From Intestinibacter sp964449895 (GTDB taxonomy: Bacteria; Bacillota; Clostridia; Peptostreptococcales; Peptostreptococcaceae), in NCBI GenBank assembly GCA_964449895.1, contig CAYVBY010000011.1, forward strand, positions 1-64,000: a stretch of DNA of 64,000 nt, given 5' to 3'. Positions 54,401 to 63,924 of the stretch are shown here, one piece after another (position 1 is the first letter of the stretch; the number at the start of each line of letters is the position of its first letter). A program made the position numbers and the translations under genes. The notes beneath the pieces are model-generated. The model saw nothing but the letters and a program-made list of their open reading frames with translations, was not told the origin of the DNA and did no database searches.

Positions 54401-55363
54401 CTAATCAGCATATATATCTTGTTCTAATGTATCTAATGAAGGTTCTGGGCTATTTTGAGCAAATTCAACAGATTCTTCAATTTGTCTGTCAACCTCTGCT
54501 TCCAATGCTTGTAATTCTTCTTCGTTGGCATAATTTAATTTTATTATTTTATCTCTTAATTTTCTAAGTCCGTCCTTTTCTTTCCATAAATCTATTTCTT
54601 CTTGTGTTCTGTAAAGGTTTTTATCTGATTTAGAATGTCCCGACCATCTATATGTTTTTGCTTCAACTAATACTGGGCCTTCTCCTTTTCTGCATATATC
54701 TGCTGCTTTTTTAACCGTTTCATAAACAGCAACTGCATCATATCCATCAACTATAAAACTTTGTATTCCATAGCTTGAAGCTCTATCAGCTACATTTTCC
54801 ACATTCATTACTTTAGTGTAGTGAGTAGACATTCCATATAAGTTATTTTCGCAATAAAAAATAACTGGTAATTTCCAGATAGAAGATAGATTTACCGCCT
54901 CATGAAATGCTCCTTCATTTGTCGCTCCATCTCCAAAAGAACATAAAACTATTTTACCAGTATTTTTATATTGTTGAGTAAGAGCAGCACCTGGAGCCAA
55001 TATAAGACTTCCACCTACAACTCCATTTGAACCTAAATTTCCAGCATCAATATCAGCTATATGCATTGAGCCACCTTTACCTTTGCAAAACCCTGTAGCT
55101 TTTCCCATTAATTCTGCCATCATTTTATTTAAATCTATTCCCATTCCAATGGACATAGCATGTCCTCTATGCGTTAATGTAACTATGTCTCCTTTTTCAA
55201 GTGCCATAACAGCTGGAACACCTGATGCTTCTTGTCCAATAGATAAATGAGTTGTTCCATGTATCATATTTTTTGAAAAAAGCCAATTTACTTTTTCTTC
55301 AAATTTTCTAACTTGATCCATTCTTTTATACATTTCAAGCATTGTTTCCTTTGAAATTGACAT
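54401..55363 (-). CDS. acoA: 2-oxoacid/acetoin dehydrogenase E1 component, alpha subunit
   Basis: 320-residue thiamine pyrophosphate-binding subunit. The TPP motif runs from GDGATNEGAFHEA to the CENN about 30 residues later (about 168-200). RWSGHSKSDKNLYR is close to the AcoA-type phosphorylation-loop motif (GHSKSD) rather than the GHSMSD of PDH-alpha. A consensus promoter about 200 bases upstream drives it with acoB, and perhaps ispDF. Acetoin is the most likely substrate; other 2-oxo compounds remain possible. Confidence 0.82.
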   Translation of the reverse strand: MSISKETMLEMYKRMDQVRKFEEKVNWLFSKNMIHGTTHLSIGQEASGVPAVMALEKGDIVTLTHRGHAMSIGMGIDLNKMMAELMGKATGFCKGKGGSMHIADIDAGNLGSNGVVGGSLILAPGAALTQQYKNTGKIVLCSFGDGATNEGAFHEAVNLSSIWKLPVIFYCENNLYGMSTHYTKVMNVENVADRASSYGIQSFIVDGYDAVAVYETVKKAADICRKGEGPVLVEAKTYRWSGHSKSDKNLYRTQEEIDLWKEKDGLRKLRDKIIKLNYANEEELQALEAEVDRQIEESVEFAQNSPEPSLDTLEQDIYAD

Positions 55364-55570
55364 AATTGCCTCCTATAACTTATTTATATTTTTTAAACAT
55401 TAATCAACATTTCTCAAAATTATATAAATTAAATATACTAACTATTAATTTATATAACATCATAGACACCCATATTGTATATATATTAATTAATTTATTC
55501 ATTTTTATGTATAATACTTATTATTTTATAAGTTTGTTAAATACTATTTTTATAGCTTTTTTTCAAGACC

Positions 55571-55599
55571 ATTGTAATATTCACAATATTATTTGTCAA
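55571..55599 (-). promoter_or_regulatory. Promoter of acoA-acoB(-ispD-ispF)
   Basis: Minus strand TTGACA at 55594-55599, a 17-base spacer and TACAAT at 55571-55576; start near 55564. No sigma-54 (-12/-24) element of the kind found before many aco operons was seen. Confidence 0.65.
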
Positions 55600-55790
55600 C
55601 ATTACTCAATCTTAAATATTTATTACTATTTTAAGACATTTGCTTAATATAATTATAAACAAAAAACTTTATATTAAATATATTTTTTTATATATTTACA
55701 TCACTTTACAATGAAATCTAACTTACTAAATATATAAATAATTAAATGATTATAACATAACAAATAAATTTCCCTAATAAATTCATTATA

Positions 55791-55830
55791 AAAAATAAGG
55801 AGAATCTAAAAAGACTCTCCTTATTTTTAT
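55791..55830 (-). terminator. Terminator after the PIN/TRAM gene
   Basis: AAAATAAGGAGAGTCT / AGATTCTCCTTATTTTT hairpin on the minus strand, about 45 bases past the stop codon. Confidence 0.75.
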
Positions 55831-55875
55831 GTTATAATCTTTCACACTTTTAAATATATTAATCTAATATTAAAT

Positions 55876-56976
55876 TTATTTTGAAGGCTTTCCAAATATC
55901 ATTCTTCCTGCTGGTGTTTGAAGTATAGAAGTAACTAAAACATTTATAGTTTCTCCTATATATTTCTTACCACCATCAACAACAATCATTGTTCCATCGT
56001 CTAAGTAAGCTATACCTTGATTTTGTTCCTTACCTTCTTTTACTACTTGTGCTTTCATATGCTCACCTGGTATTGCAACTGGTTTTACTGCATTTGCAAG
56101 TTCATTTATATTTAAAACCTCAACACCTTGGAATTGAGCTACTTTATTAAGATTAAAGTCATTTGTAACAACTTTTCCACCTATAGTCTCAGCTAATTTT
56201 AATAATTTGCTATCAACTTCAGGAATATCTTCAAAATCAATATCACTTATTTCTACTTCTATATCAAGCTCTTTTTGAATTAAATTAAGTATATCAAGAC
56301 CTCTTCTTCCTCTAACTCTTTTTAGATCATCTGATGAATCTGCTATATGCTGTAATTCATTTAAAACAAATCTTGGTATAACTAATTTGCCTTCAATAAA
56401 TCCTGTTTTGCATATATCTGCAATTCTTCCATCAATTATTACGCTTGTATCTAAAACTTTAGGTGAATTTTTCTTTATTGTATTTTCTTTTTTAAATGTT
56501 TTTTCTCTATTTATAGCTGAAGTAAGTTTAGTTATTTTATTTATATTAAATAAATCGTCTCTACTTTTTAATGCAACTCTAACGCCTAAATATCCCATAA
56601 ACACATAAACTATTATAGATATTATAGCTGTAATTAAAGGAATATTTATAAATGTTCCTATTCCTCCAACTATTAAATATGCTATAACTAAACCAACTAT
56701 AAGACCTACTGTTCCTAATAATATATCTGATTGTGGATATTTAGATATTTCTTTATCTACAAGTTTTGCACTATCTCTAACTTTTCCAACAAACCAAGGT
56801 ACAATCATATAAAAAATTATCGCAAATACTAAAGTTACAACTATTGTTATTATATATTTATAATCATTGTATTTCATAAATATATTAGGGAAGTGTTTAA
56901 CTAAAGTTGTATATGTTGTCACACCTATAGCTGCTCCCAGTAATCCTATTAATATTCTTAATATTTTATTTATCAA
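55876..56976 (-). CDS. PIN/TRAM domain membrane protein (YacL family)
   Basis: 366 residues: four N-terminal transmembrane segments (about 4-150), a PIN domain (about 175-290; LDTSVIIDGRIADI with acidic metal ligands, RGRRGLDILN, VTNDFNLNKVAQ) and a C-terminal TRAM domain (about 298-360). PIN domains are metal-dependent RNA nucleases, and TRAM binds RNA. YacL-type genes are regularly found beside radA/disA. Its RNA target is unknown. Confidence 0.9.
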   Translation of the reverse strand: MINKILRILIGLLGAAIGVTTYTTLVKHFPNIFMKYNDYKYIITIVVTLVFAIIFYMIVPWFVGKVRDSAKLVDKEISKYPQSDILLGTVGLIVGLVIAYLIVGGIGTFINIPLITAIISIIVYVFMGYLGVRVALKSRDDLFNINKITKLTSAINREKTFKKENTIKKNSPKVLDTSVIIDGRIADICKTGFIEGKLVIPRFVLNELQHIADSSDDLKRVRGRRGLDILNLIQKELDIEVEISDIDFEDIPEVDSKLLKLAETIGGKVVTNDFNLNKVAQFQGVEVLNINELANAVKPVAIPGEHMKAQVVKEGKEQNQGIAYLDDGTMIVVDGGKKYIGETINVLVTSILQTPAGRMIFGKPSK

Positions 56977-57035
56977 AGTTCCACCCCCTTAAAAATTCTT
57001 TCCTTTGATTAAAATCTTATAATTCCTTTTTATGG

Positions 57036-58103
57036 TTATATATTACCATTTCCTAATACTATTCTTAATTTTATAAGTCCATTTTTAATATATGAGGCTC
57101 TTATTTCTCCTATCCCCTCAACTTCATCTAATTCTTGTATTGATGCCTGTAAAATTTCTTGGAAATTTCCAAAATAATTTACTAGATTTTCTATAATTGA
57201 TGCTGGTAAACGATGTACTTTATTTAACATTCGATATCCCTTAGATTGAACTTGTAAATCCATATCTTCTGAGATACCAGTATAGCCTAAAACCTTAGCT
57301 ATTTTTACTTTATTTAATAAGTCTTCTTCAGATAAATTTCTAATTTTCTTTTGGCACTCATCTAAATCTATATTTTCTTTTTTATAATCTTTTAAAATTA
57401 AAAGCCTATTTTTTTTAGTATCGCCTATTAATTCTTCTAATTGCATTCTTACTAGATAACCATCATCACCTAAATTAATCAAATATCCTTCAATAATATT
57501 AGAAACTCTCATAACTCTTTCTATACTTTGAACTACTATTATAACATCATAAATCGTAACTAAATCATTAAATTCTAATGAATTTAAATTATTTGTAGCA
57601 TGTTCTAAGACATCTTTATATTTTTGCAAAGTTTGCAAAGCTTGATTAGCCTTAGAAAAAACTTCAGAAATTTCTTCAACTACATATTTGTCGTCACCAC
57701 GATATACTGTAATAACATTTCTTCTTTGAGATATAGATATTACAATAGCCCCTGTTTGTCTTGCAACTCTTTCAGCTGTTCTATGTCTAGTCCCAGTTTC
57801 AGTAGTAGGTATACTATAATTTGGTATAAGCTGAGTATTAGCCAATAATATTTTTCTAGAATCTTCACTTAGAACTATTGCTCCATCCATTTTAGCTAAT
57901 TCATATAAATATGCTGGTGAATAATCAGCATCTATTCTAAAGCCGCCATCTACAATTTTCATTACTTCATCATTACAATCAAGCACAATAAGTCCTCCTG
58001 TTTTAGCTCTAAGGACACTTTCAATTCCTTTTCTAAGAGGAGTACCTGGTGAAATCATTTTTAAAGCATGTAATAAACCATCCTTGCTAGCTATATTATC
58101 CAT
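57036..58103 (-). CDS. disA: DNA integrity scanning diadenylate cyclase DisA
   Basis: 355 residues. Makes cyclic di-AMP from two ATP and reports DNA damage by stopping at branched DNA. DAC-domain motifs DGA (73-75) and RHR (106-108) are intact, so it should be active. A coiled spine (about 150-260) and a C-terminal helix-hairpin-helix DNA-binding domain (about 285-350; VEGIGEIRASYI) follow. It overlaps radA by 8 bases. Confidence 0.95.
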   Translation of the reverse strand: MDNIASKDGLLHALKMISPGTPLRKGIESVLRAKTGGLIVLDCNDEVMKIVDGGFRIDADYSPAYLYELAKMDGAIVLSEDSRKILLANTQLIPNYSIPTTETGTRHRTAERVARQTGAIVISISQRRNVITVYRGDDKYVVEEISEVFSKANQALQTLQKYKDVLEHATNNLNSLEFNDLVTIYDVIIVVQSIERVMRVSNIIEGYLINLGDDGYLVRMQLEELIGDTKKNRLLILKDYKKENIDLDECQKKIRNLSEEDLLNKVKIAKVLGYTGISEDMDLQVQSKGYRMLNKVHRLPASIIENLVNYFGNFQEILQASIQELDEVEGIGEIRASYIKNGLIKLRIVLGNGNI

Positions 58104-59475
58104 TATTATCCCCCCTTAGTACTATATTTATTGCTTGTCTCAGATTATCCACTGGAATTATTTCTATACCTTTTGTATCTTTTACTACTTCATAATTATT
58201 TTTAGGTATTACAATCTTTTTAAAACCTAATTTTTTGCATTCTGCTATTCTTTTTTCAATATAACTTACAGCTCTTATTTCTCCTGTTAAGCCAACTTCA
58301 CCCGTCACAACAACATCTGCATTTATTGGTATATTTCTAAAGCTAGATGCCACTGCAATAACTATTCCTAAATCTATAGAAGGTTCATTTATCCTTATAC
58401 CACCAACTACATTTATATAAACATCTTGATTTTGAATTTGCAGTCCAATTCTTTTTTCAAGAACAGCTAGTAATAAAGCAACTCTATTAAAATCAACTCC
58501 TGTTGATGTTCTTCTAGCCATACCAAAATTTGTTGGTGCAACTAATGCCTGTAATTCTAAAAGCATGGGTCTTGTTCCCTCTACAGTTGAAATTATAACA
58601 GATCCTGAAACATCTTTTGGTTTTTCAGAAATCAATACCTGAGAAGGATTTGTTAATTCAATCAAACCTACGTCTTTCATTTCAAATACACCTAATTCAT
58701 TAGTAGAACCAAATCTATTTTTTACTGCTCTAACTAATCTATATGAATTGTATCTTTCTCCCTCAAAATATAATACTGTATCTACCATATGTTCCAATAA
58801 TTTAGGACCAGCTAATGATCCTTCTTTTGTAACATGCCCAACTATAAAAGTGGAAATACCTTTCTTTTTAGAAATCTTCATAAATTTTGAAGTTCCCTCT
58901 TTAATTTGACTAACTGTCCCTGGCGCAGAAGATATTTCTGGAGAATACACAGTTTGAATCGAATCAACTATAATTAATTCAGGGTTTAAATTATCTAAAT
59001 AAGCTTCTATTATACTTAAATTATTTTCAGCAAAAATATATAAATTCTGTGAGTTTACACCCAATCTACTTGCTCTCATTTTTATTTGAGATTCAGATTC
59101 TTCACCTGATATATATAAGACTTTTTTGTTAGTATTGGCTACATTACTAGATACTTGCATTAAAAGTGTGGATTTTCCTATTCCTGGATCTCCTCCAACT
59201 AAAACTAAAGATCCTTTTACTATTCCGCCTCCTAAAACTCTATCTAATTCCGCTATACTAGTTGTAAATCTTTCTTCTTTTACAGCAACTATAGAATTTA
59301 TGCTAACAGGCTTAGAATTCGATTTATCTATAACAAAAACTTCTTTTCTGCTTTTTTTTTCTTCAATTTCTTCTACAAAAGAGTTCCATTTCATACATTC
59401 TGGACATTTACCCATCCATTTACTAGTTTCGTAGCCACATGATTGACATACATATTTAGTTCTAATTTTTGCCAT
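58096..59475 (-). CDS. radA: DNA repair protein RadA (Sms)
   Basis: About 459 residues: N-terminal zinc finger CQSCGYETSKWMGKCPEC, RecA-like ATPase with Walker A GGDPGIGKST, the RadA-specific KNRFGST motif, and a C-terminal Lon-protease-like domain. It is a branch-migration helicase for recombination repair that acts with DisA. The ATG at 59475 is chosen over an in-frame GTG at 59487 lying in the ribosome site (AAGGGTGAT). Confidence 0.94.
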   Translation of the reverse strand: MAKIRTKYVCQSCGYETSKWMGKCPECMKWNSFVEEIEEKKSRKEVFVIDKSNSKPVSINSIVAVKEERFTTSIAELDRVLGGGIVKGSLVLVGGDPGIGKSTLLMQVSSNVANTNKKVLYISGEESESQIKMRASRLGVNSQNLYIFAENNLSIIEAYLDNLNPELIIVDSIQTVYSPEISSAPGTVSQIKEGTSKFMKISKKKGISTFIVGHVTKEGSLAGPKLLEHMVDTVLYFEGERYNSYRLVRAVKNRFGSTNELGVFEMKDVGLIELTNPSQVLISEKPKDVSGSVIISTVEGTRPMLLELQALVAPTNFGMARRTSTGVDFNRVALLLAVLEKRIGLQIQNQDVYINVVGGIRINEPSIDLGIVIAVASSFRNIPINADVVVTGEVGLTGEIRAVSYIEKRIAECKKLGFKKIVIPKNNYEVVKDTKGIEIIPVDNLRQAINIVLRGDNNG

Positions 59476-59594
59476 TAATTTTATCACCCTTAAATCTCAT
59501 TTGATAATATTAGAATAACATATATCTCATTTTAATAATATCAAATATTTCTTACATAATTCTTAAAACACTATACTTTATAAAAAATAAATTA

Positions 59595-59624
59595 ATTATA
59601 AGGGAGAAAATCTCCCTTTATAAT
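59595..59624 (-). terminator. Hairpin after clpC
   Basis: ATTATAAAGGGAGA / TCTCCCTTATAAT with a short loop, 6 bases after the clpC stop; the T run is interrupted. It suggests that radA-disA are not simply the tail of the clp operon. Confidence 0.6.
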
Positions 59625-59629
59625 CATTT

Positions 59630-62080
59630 TTATAAAACTTTAAAATCGATTTTATTATCTTTTTCACTTGCTAAAACATGATCTCCTGATTTAATTTTTC
59701 TTTGTAAAATCAGTTCAGATAATTCATTTTCTAAATAATTTTGTATAGCCCTCTTTAGAGGTCTTGCTCCATATTCAAGGTCTATACCTTCTTTTGCAAT
59801 TAAATCTATAGCATCTTGTCCCATTTCAAATTCTATATTTAGTTCTTTTAATCTATCTATTAATTGTTTACACATTAAAACAACTATACTAGATATATTT
59901 TCCTTAGTTAATGAATGGAATACTATTATATCGTCTATTCTATTTAAAAATTCTGGTCTGAATTGTTTTTTCAATTCTCCCATGATGCCTTCTTTCATTT
60001 TTTCATATTCATCTTTTTGTACTTCTTTTTCATCTACAACTCCAAAACCTAATCTTTTTTGTTTTTTGATTGTAGTAGCACCTACATTTGATGTTAATAT
60101 GATTATACAATTTTTAAAATCAACAGTTCTTCCTTTAGAATCTGTAAGTCTACCATCATCTAATATTTGTAATAAAATATTAAATACATCTGCATGAGCC
60201 TTTTCTATTTCATCAAATAATATAACAGAATATGGTTTTTTTCTAACTTGTTCTGTTAATTGTCCTCCTTCATCATATCCAACATAACCCGGAGGCGAAC
60301 CTATTAATCTAGATACAGCATGTTTTTCCATATATTCAGACATATCAATTCTTACTATTTGATTTTCATCTCCAAATTGAGCTTCAGCCAATGCTTTACT
60401 TAATTCTGTTTTACCTACACCTGTTGGACCTAAAAATAAAAATGAACCAATTGGTTTACTTGGATCTTTTATTCCTGATCTTGATCTTCTTATAGCTGTT
60501 GATATTGACTTAATAGCTTCTTCTTGCCCAACTACTCTTTTATGGAGAATATTTTCCATATTTAGTAATTTTTCTGCTTCTTCTTCAAGAATTTTATTTA
60601 CAGGTATTCCAGTCCACATAGATACTATATCCGCTATAACTTCTTCATTTACTACATCTTTATTTTTTATAGAATTAGTCCATTTTTGTTTAATTTCTTC
60701 TAATTCTTCTTTTAATCTTCTTTGCTCATCTCTAAGTTTAGCTGCTTTTTCAAAATTTTGACATCTAACAGCCTCTTCTTTTTCATTATTTATATTTTCC
60801 ACTTTTTCTTCTAATTCTTTGATTTGATCTGTTGGAATATTTTCCTTTAATCTTACTCTAGATCCAGCCTCATCAATTAAGTCTATTGCTTTATCAGGCA
60901 AGAATCTATCTGTTATATATCTCACAGATAAATCAACAGCTGCTTCAATAGCTTCATCTGTTATTTTCACTTTATGATGCGCTTCATAGCTATCTCTAAG
61001 GATTTCTAATATTTTGATTGCATTTTCTTTAGTAGGTTCTTCAACTAATACTGTTTGGAATCTACGTTCTAATGCAGCATCTTTTTCTATGTGTTTTCTA
61101 TATTCATCAATAGTAGTTGCTCCTATTATTTGCATTTCTCCTCTTGCTAATACAGGTTTTAGAATATTTGAAGCATCTATTGAGCCTTCACCTGTAGATC
61201 CTGCACCTACAATTGTATGTAGTTCATCTATAAATAGAATAATGTTCTCTTTTTTTCTAACTTCATCTATTACTTGCTTAACTCTCTCTTCAAATTCACC
61301 TCTATATTTAGCACCTGCTAGTAAGCTTCCCATATCTAAAGTATATAGTGATTTTCCTTTTAGTGTATCTGGAACTCTGCCTTTGTAAATATCTATAGCT
61401 AATCCTTCTGCTACAGAAGTCTTACCTACTCCAGGATCTCCTATAAGAACTGGATTATTTTTAGTTCTTCTACTTAAAATTTGAATTACTCTTTGTATTT
61501 CTTTATCTCTACAAATAACAGGGTCTATTTTTCCTTTTTTGGCTTCTTCAGTAAGATTTACACCATATTTATCTAGGAGTTTTGATGCTGAAGAAGTTTC
61601 TTCTTTATTTGTTTCATTTTGTCTTGCTGGTTCCATTGAATAATTCTCAACTCCCATCATTTTCATAATTAATTCTATTAAATCTCTTTGTTCTGCACCT
61701 AAACTATTAAGAAGTTTTATTCCTAAGCCTTCACCTTCTTGAACTATTGAAAGTAATATATGTTCTGTTCCTATATTATTTGTATTTAATTTATTCGCAA
61801 AAACTGTAGCCTTTTCTAAAACTTGTTTTGTTCTTGGAGTAAAAGATATATCTTCTTCGTGAGGAATATTTTTACCCTTAACTTCTATTATTTTTTTTTC
61901 ATAAATTTCTTCATTAATACCTAAATTATTAAGTACTTTTGCTGCTATCCCTTCTCTTTCTTTTAAGAGACCCATTATTATATGTTCCGTTCCAACAGCT
62001 TTATGTCCCAAGTTTTTTGCATAATTCTTTCCTAAGTTTATAGCTAATCTAGCTCCTTGAGTAAACCTATTAAAGAACAC
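59630..62080 (-). CDS. clpC: ATP-dependent Clp protease ATP-binding subunit ClpC
   Basis: 816-residue class I Hsp100 unfoldase that feeds proteins to ClpP. Double Clp-N repeat (about 1-150), first AAA domain with GDPGVGKT, UVR-type middle domain (about 415-460), second AAA domain with GPTGVGKTEL and a C-terminal D2-small domain. With McsA/McsB it degrades arginine-phosphorylated substrates. Confidence 0.96.
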   Translation of the reverse strand: MFFNRFTQGARLAINLGKNYAKNLGHKAVGTEHIIMGLLKEREGIAAKVLNNLGINEEIYEKKIIEVKGKNIPHEEDISFTPRTKQVLEKATVFANKLNTNNIGTEHILLSIVQEGEGLGIKLLNSLGAEQRDLIELIMKMMGVENYSMEPARQNETNKEETSSASKLLDKYGVNLTEEAKKGKIDPVICRDKEIQRVIQILSRRTKNNPVLIGDPGVGKTSVAEGLAIDIYKGRVPDTLKGKSLYTLDMGSLLAGAKYRGEFEERVKQVIDEVRKKENIILFIDELHTIVGAGSTGEGSIDASNILKPVLARGEMQIIGATTIDEYRKHIEKDAALERRFQTVLVEEPTKENAIKILEILRDSYEAHHKVKITDEAIEAAVDLSVRYITDRFLPDKAIDLIDEAGSRVRLKENIPTDQIKELEEKVENINNEKEEAVRCQNFEKAAKLRDEQRRLKEELEEIKQKWTNSIKNKDVVNEEVIADIVSMWTGIPVNKILEEEAEKLLNMENILHKRVVGQEEAIKSISTAIRRSRSGIKDPSKPIGSFLFLGPTGVGKTELSKALAEAQFGDENQIVRIDMSEYMEKHAVSRLIGSPPGYVGYDEGGQLTEQVRKKPYSVILFDEIEKAHADVFNILLQILDDGRLTDSKGRTVDFKNCIIILTSNVGATTIKKQKRLGFGVVDEKEVQKDEYEKMKEGIMGELKKQFRPEFLNRIDDIIVFHSLTKENISSIVVLMCKQLIDRLKELNIEFEMGQDAIDLIAKEGIDLEYGARPLKRAIQNYLENELSELILQRKIKSGDHVLASEKDNKIDFKVL

Positions 62081-62145
62081 ACCAACCCCCTCCTATCTGT
62101 TCTATAAATAAACTATAAACATTTATATAGAAATACTTATATATT

Positions 62146-63135
62146 TTATTTACTATTTCTATTAGCTAGACTAAATTCCCTTCTAATATAAGATGCTCTT
62201 TCTTCTTTATTTTCTTCATTATAAGCACTTATAATTTTTAAATAAGGCTGTCTACCTGTCATTAATTTATTTATTTTTTCTAAGTTTACATCGTTTAAAT
62301 AACCCATTTCTATTCCAAGTTTAACATAAGATAGATGTTGCATAAGCTCTATATTAGTTAAAACTCTAGCATTTGTAAGTATTGCTAGTGCTCTAAATAT
62401 ACTATCTTCTAATTCTATCCCCATTAAACTTTTCATAGTTTCTCTAGCTTCATATTCCCTCTTAGTAATATCTTTTGACATACTTTCTACACTTTGTATA
62501 ATATTATTTTCAGATCTTCCAATAGTTACATTGTTAGATATCTCGTATAGATTGCCTAATATAGATTTTGTTTTTCCATAAACCCCTTTAAAATTAACAC
62601 CTATTTTATGCGCTATTTTGTGATAATCATCTACTTGGTTAAGTTTATCCATTGCAGGTATATGTACTATATTAGTTACTTTAAGCCCTGTCCCTACATT
62701 TATAGGACAAGTTGTTAAATATCCTAAATTTTCATCAAAAGAATATTTTAAATGTTGTTCTAATAAATCATCTATATCATTTGCGATATCATATATTTCT
62801 CTAATTCCATTATATCCAAGTGTTTGAATTTTTATATGATCTAGACCATTTATCAATATACATATTGTTTTATCATGGTTTATAAATATATAGCCTTTTT
62901 CATTTGATATAAATTCATCATCTATAAGTCCTTTTTCTAATAGAGTATCTATCTCTACTTTACTTAATTCACTTATTTTATTTAAAATAAGATCATAGTT
63001 TGAATTTGATAAAACATTATTTATTTTATCTTTTATAATTTCAGCTTCATCTTTAGATAATTTATGAGGAAATGAGTAACCATCTAAATTTCTTGATATT
63101 TCTACTTTTGATTTTATTACTACACTTTGTTCCAT
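62146..63135 (-). CDS. mcsB: Protein arginine kinase McsB
   Basis: 329 residues of the ATP:guanido phosphotransferase fold. Phosphorylates protein arginines to mark them for ClpC-ClpP. The N-terminal signature RNLDGYSFPHKLSKDEA, CPINVGTGLKVTNIVHIP (with the catalytic cysteine) and NNVTIGRSENNII regions are present. Eleven bases downstream of mcsA. Confidence 0.94.
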   Translation of the reverse strand: MEQSVVIKSKVEISRNLDGYSFPHKLSKDEAEIIKDKINNVLSNSNYDLILNKISELSKVEIDTLLEKGLIDDEFISNEKGYIFINHDKTICILINGLDHIKIQTLGYNGIREIYDIANDIDDLLEQHLKYSFDENLGYLTTCPINVGTGLKVTNIVHIPAMDKLNQVDDYHKIAHKIGVNFKGVYGKTKSILGNLYEISNNVTIGRSENNIIQSVESMSKDITKREYEARETMKSLMGIELEDSIFRALAILTNARVLTNIELMQHLSYVKLGIEMGYLNDVNLEKINKLMTGRQPYLKIISAYNEENKEERASYIRREFSLANRNSK

Positions 63136-63146
63136 ATAACTGCCTC

Positions 63147-63752
63147 CTAAATACTATTAGACTCTAACTCTAATATTCTATCTCTCAACTCAGCTGCTTG
63201 CTCGTATTCTTCTTTTTCTATAGCTATATTTAATTGTTCTTTTAATTGTTCAACTTCTCTAATAGCTTTTACATCTTGATACGCATCTTTTGGGAATTTC
63301 CCTATATGATTTGAATATCCATAAATTCCTTCTATTATTGGTTTTAATTGTTCCTCAAAATTAGAATAACATTTACTGCATCCTAATTTACCAGTCTTTT
63401 TATATTCAGAAAAAGTTGTATTACATAAACTACATTTAATGTCTAATTCTTCTTTATTTTCTTCTACCTTATTAGGAATTTCTGTTTTTGGTTCTTCGAT
63501 TTCAAATCCATTTTTATTTTCATCTATCTCTGGATTTCCTATTAATGATTTCCATGCTTTTAGAATATCTTGATTAATTCCCATATTTGATAAAACATCC
63601 TCTATAGGAAATGGAATTTGCATATCGGAGTTCATACTATTATGAAATTCTTTTGCACATTCTGTGCATAAATACATTTGACTATTTTTACCATCTACAA
63701 TTGCACTAACAAAAACAGTTGCTATATTTTTGTTGCATTTTTGACACAACAT
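63147..63752 (-). CDS. mcsA: McsA, activator of the McsB kinase
   Basis: 201 residues: two zinc-finger motifs of the Cys4 type (CQKCNKN...CTEC at the start; CSLC...CSKC in the middle) and a C-terminal UVR motif (about 165-200; EQAAELRDRILEL). It activates McsB and helps release CtsR. The ATG at 63752 has GAGGAGGG in front; the GTG at 63767 falls inside that region. No ctsR gene is seen in the 248 bases on its upstream side. Confidence 0.92.
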   Translation of the reverse strand: MLCQKCNKNIATVFVSAIVDGKNSQMYLCTECAKEFHNSMNSDMQIPFPIEDVLSNMGINQDILKAWKSLIGNPEIDENKNGFEIEEPKTEIPNKVEENKEELDIKCSLCNTTFSEYKKTGKLGCSKCYSNFEEQLKPIIEGIYGYSNHIGKFPKDAYQDVKAIREVEQLKEQLNIAIEKEEYEQAAELRDRILELESNSI

Positions 63753-63887
63753 ACTATCCCTCCTCACAAATAAAATAGTGTTCTATAATATTTCATAATA
63801 ATTTTGATTTTAATTGTATATCTCATATTTGGAAACATATAGATTCTTTATAGCCTTATTACACATAATAATATTATTACCTCTTTT

Positions 63888-63924
63888 GGGTTAATTCCAT
63901 TCAAAATTTAATAGATTTAACCTA
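63888..63924. promoter_or_regulatory. Inverted repeat upstream of mcsA
   Basis: GGTTAA(AT) and (AT)TTAACC arms about 20 bases apart. One arm resembles half of a CtsR heptad (GGTCAAA), but a full tandem heptad is not present. It could be an operator or chance in AT-rich DNA. Confidence 0.3.

Larger units (their letters stand above)
55364..55875. other. Long intergenic region upstream of acoA
   Basis: 512 bases. It holds the acoA promoter, its AT-rich untranslated leader of about 200 bases and, on the right, the terminator of the PIN/TRAM gene. I recognise no riboswitch; a small hydrophobic plus-strand frame at 55366-55647 looks like chance coding in AT-rich DNA. Confidence 0.5.

Noticed and set aside
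55366..55647. Plus-strand hydrophobic ORF of 93 codons upstream of acoA
   Set aside because: Extreme Ile/Tyr/Asn/Phe content typical of chance AT-rich frames, no ribosome binding site, and it covers the acoA promoter and leader.
63147..63752. mcsA zinc fingers mistaken for a separate small gene
   Set aside because: The two Cys4 motifs and the UVR motif form one continuous frame matching McsA.
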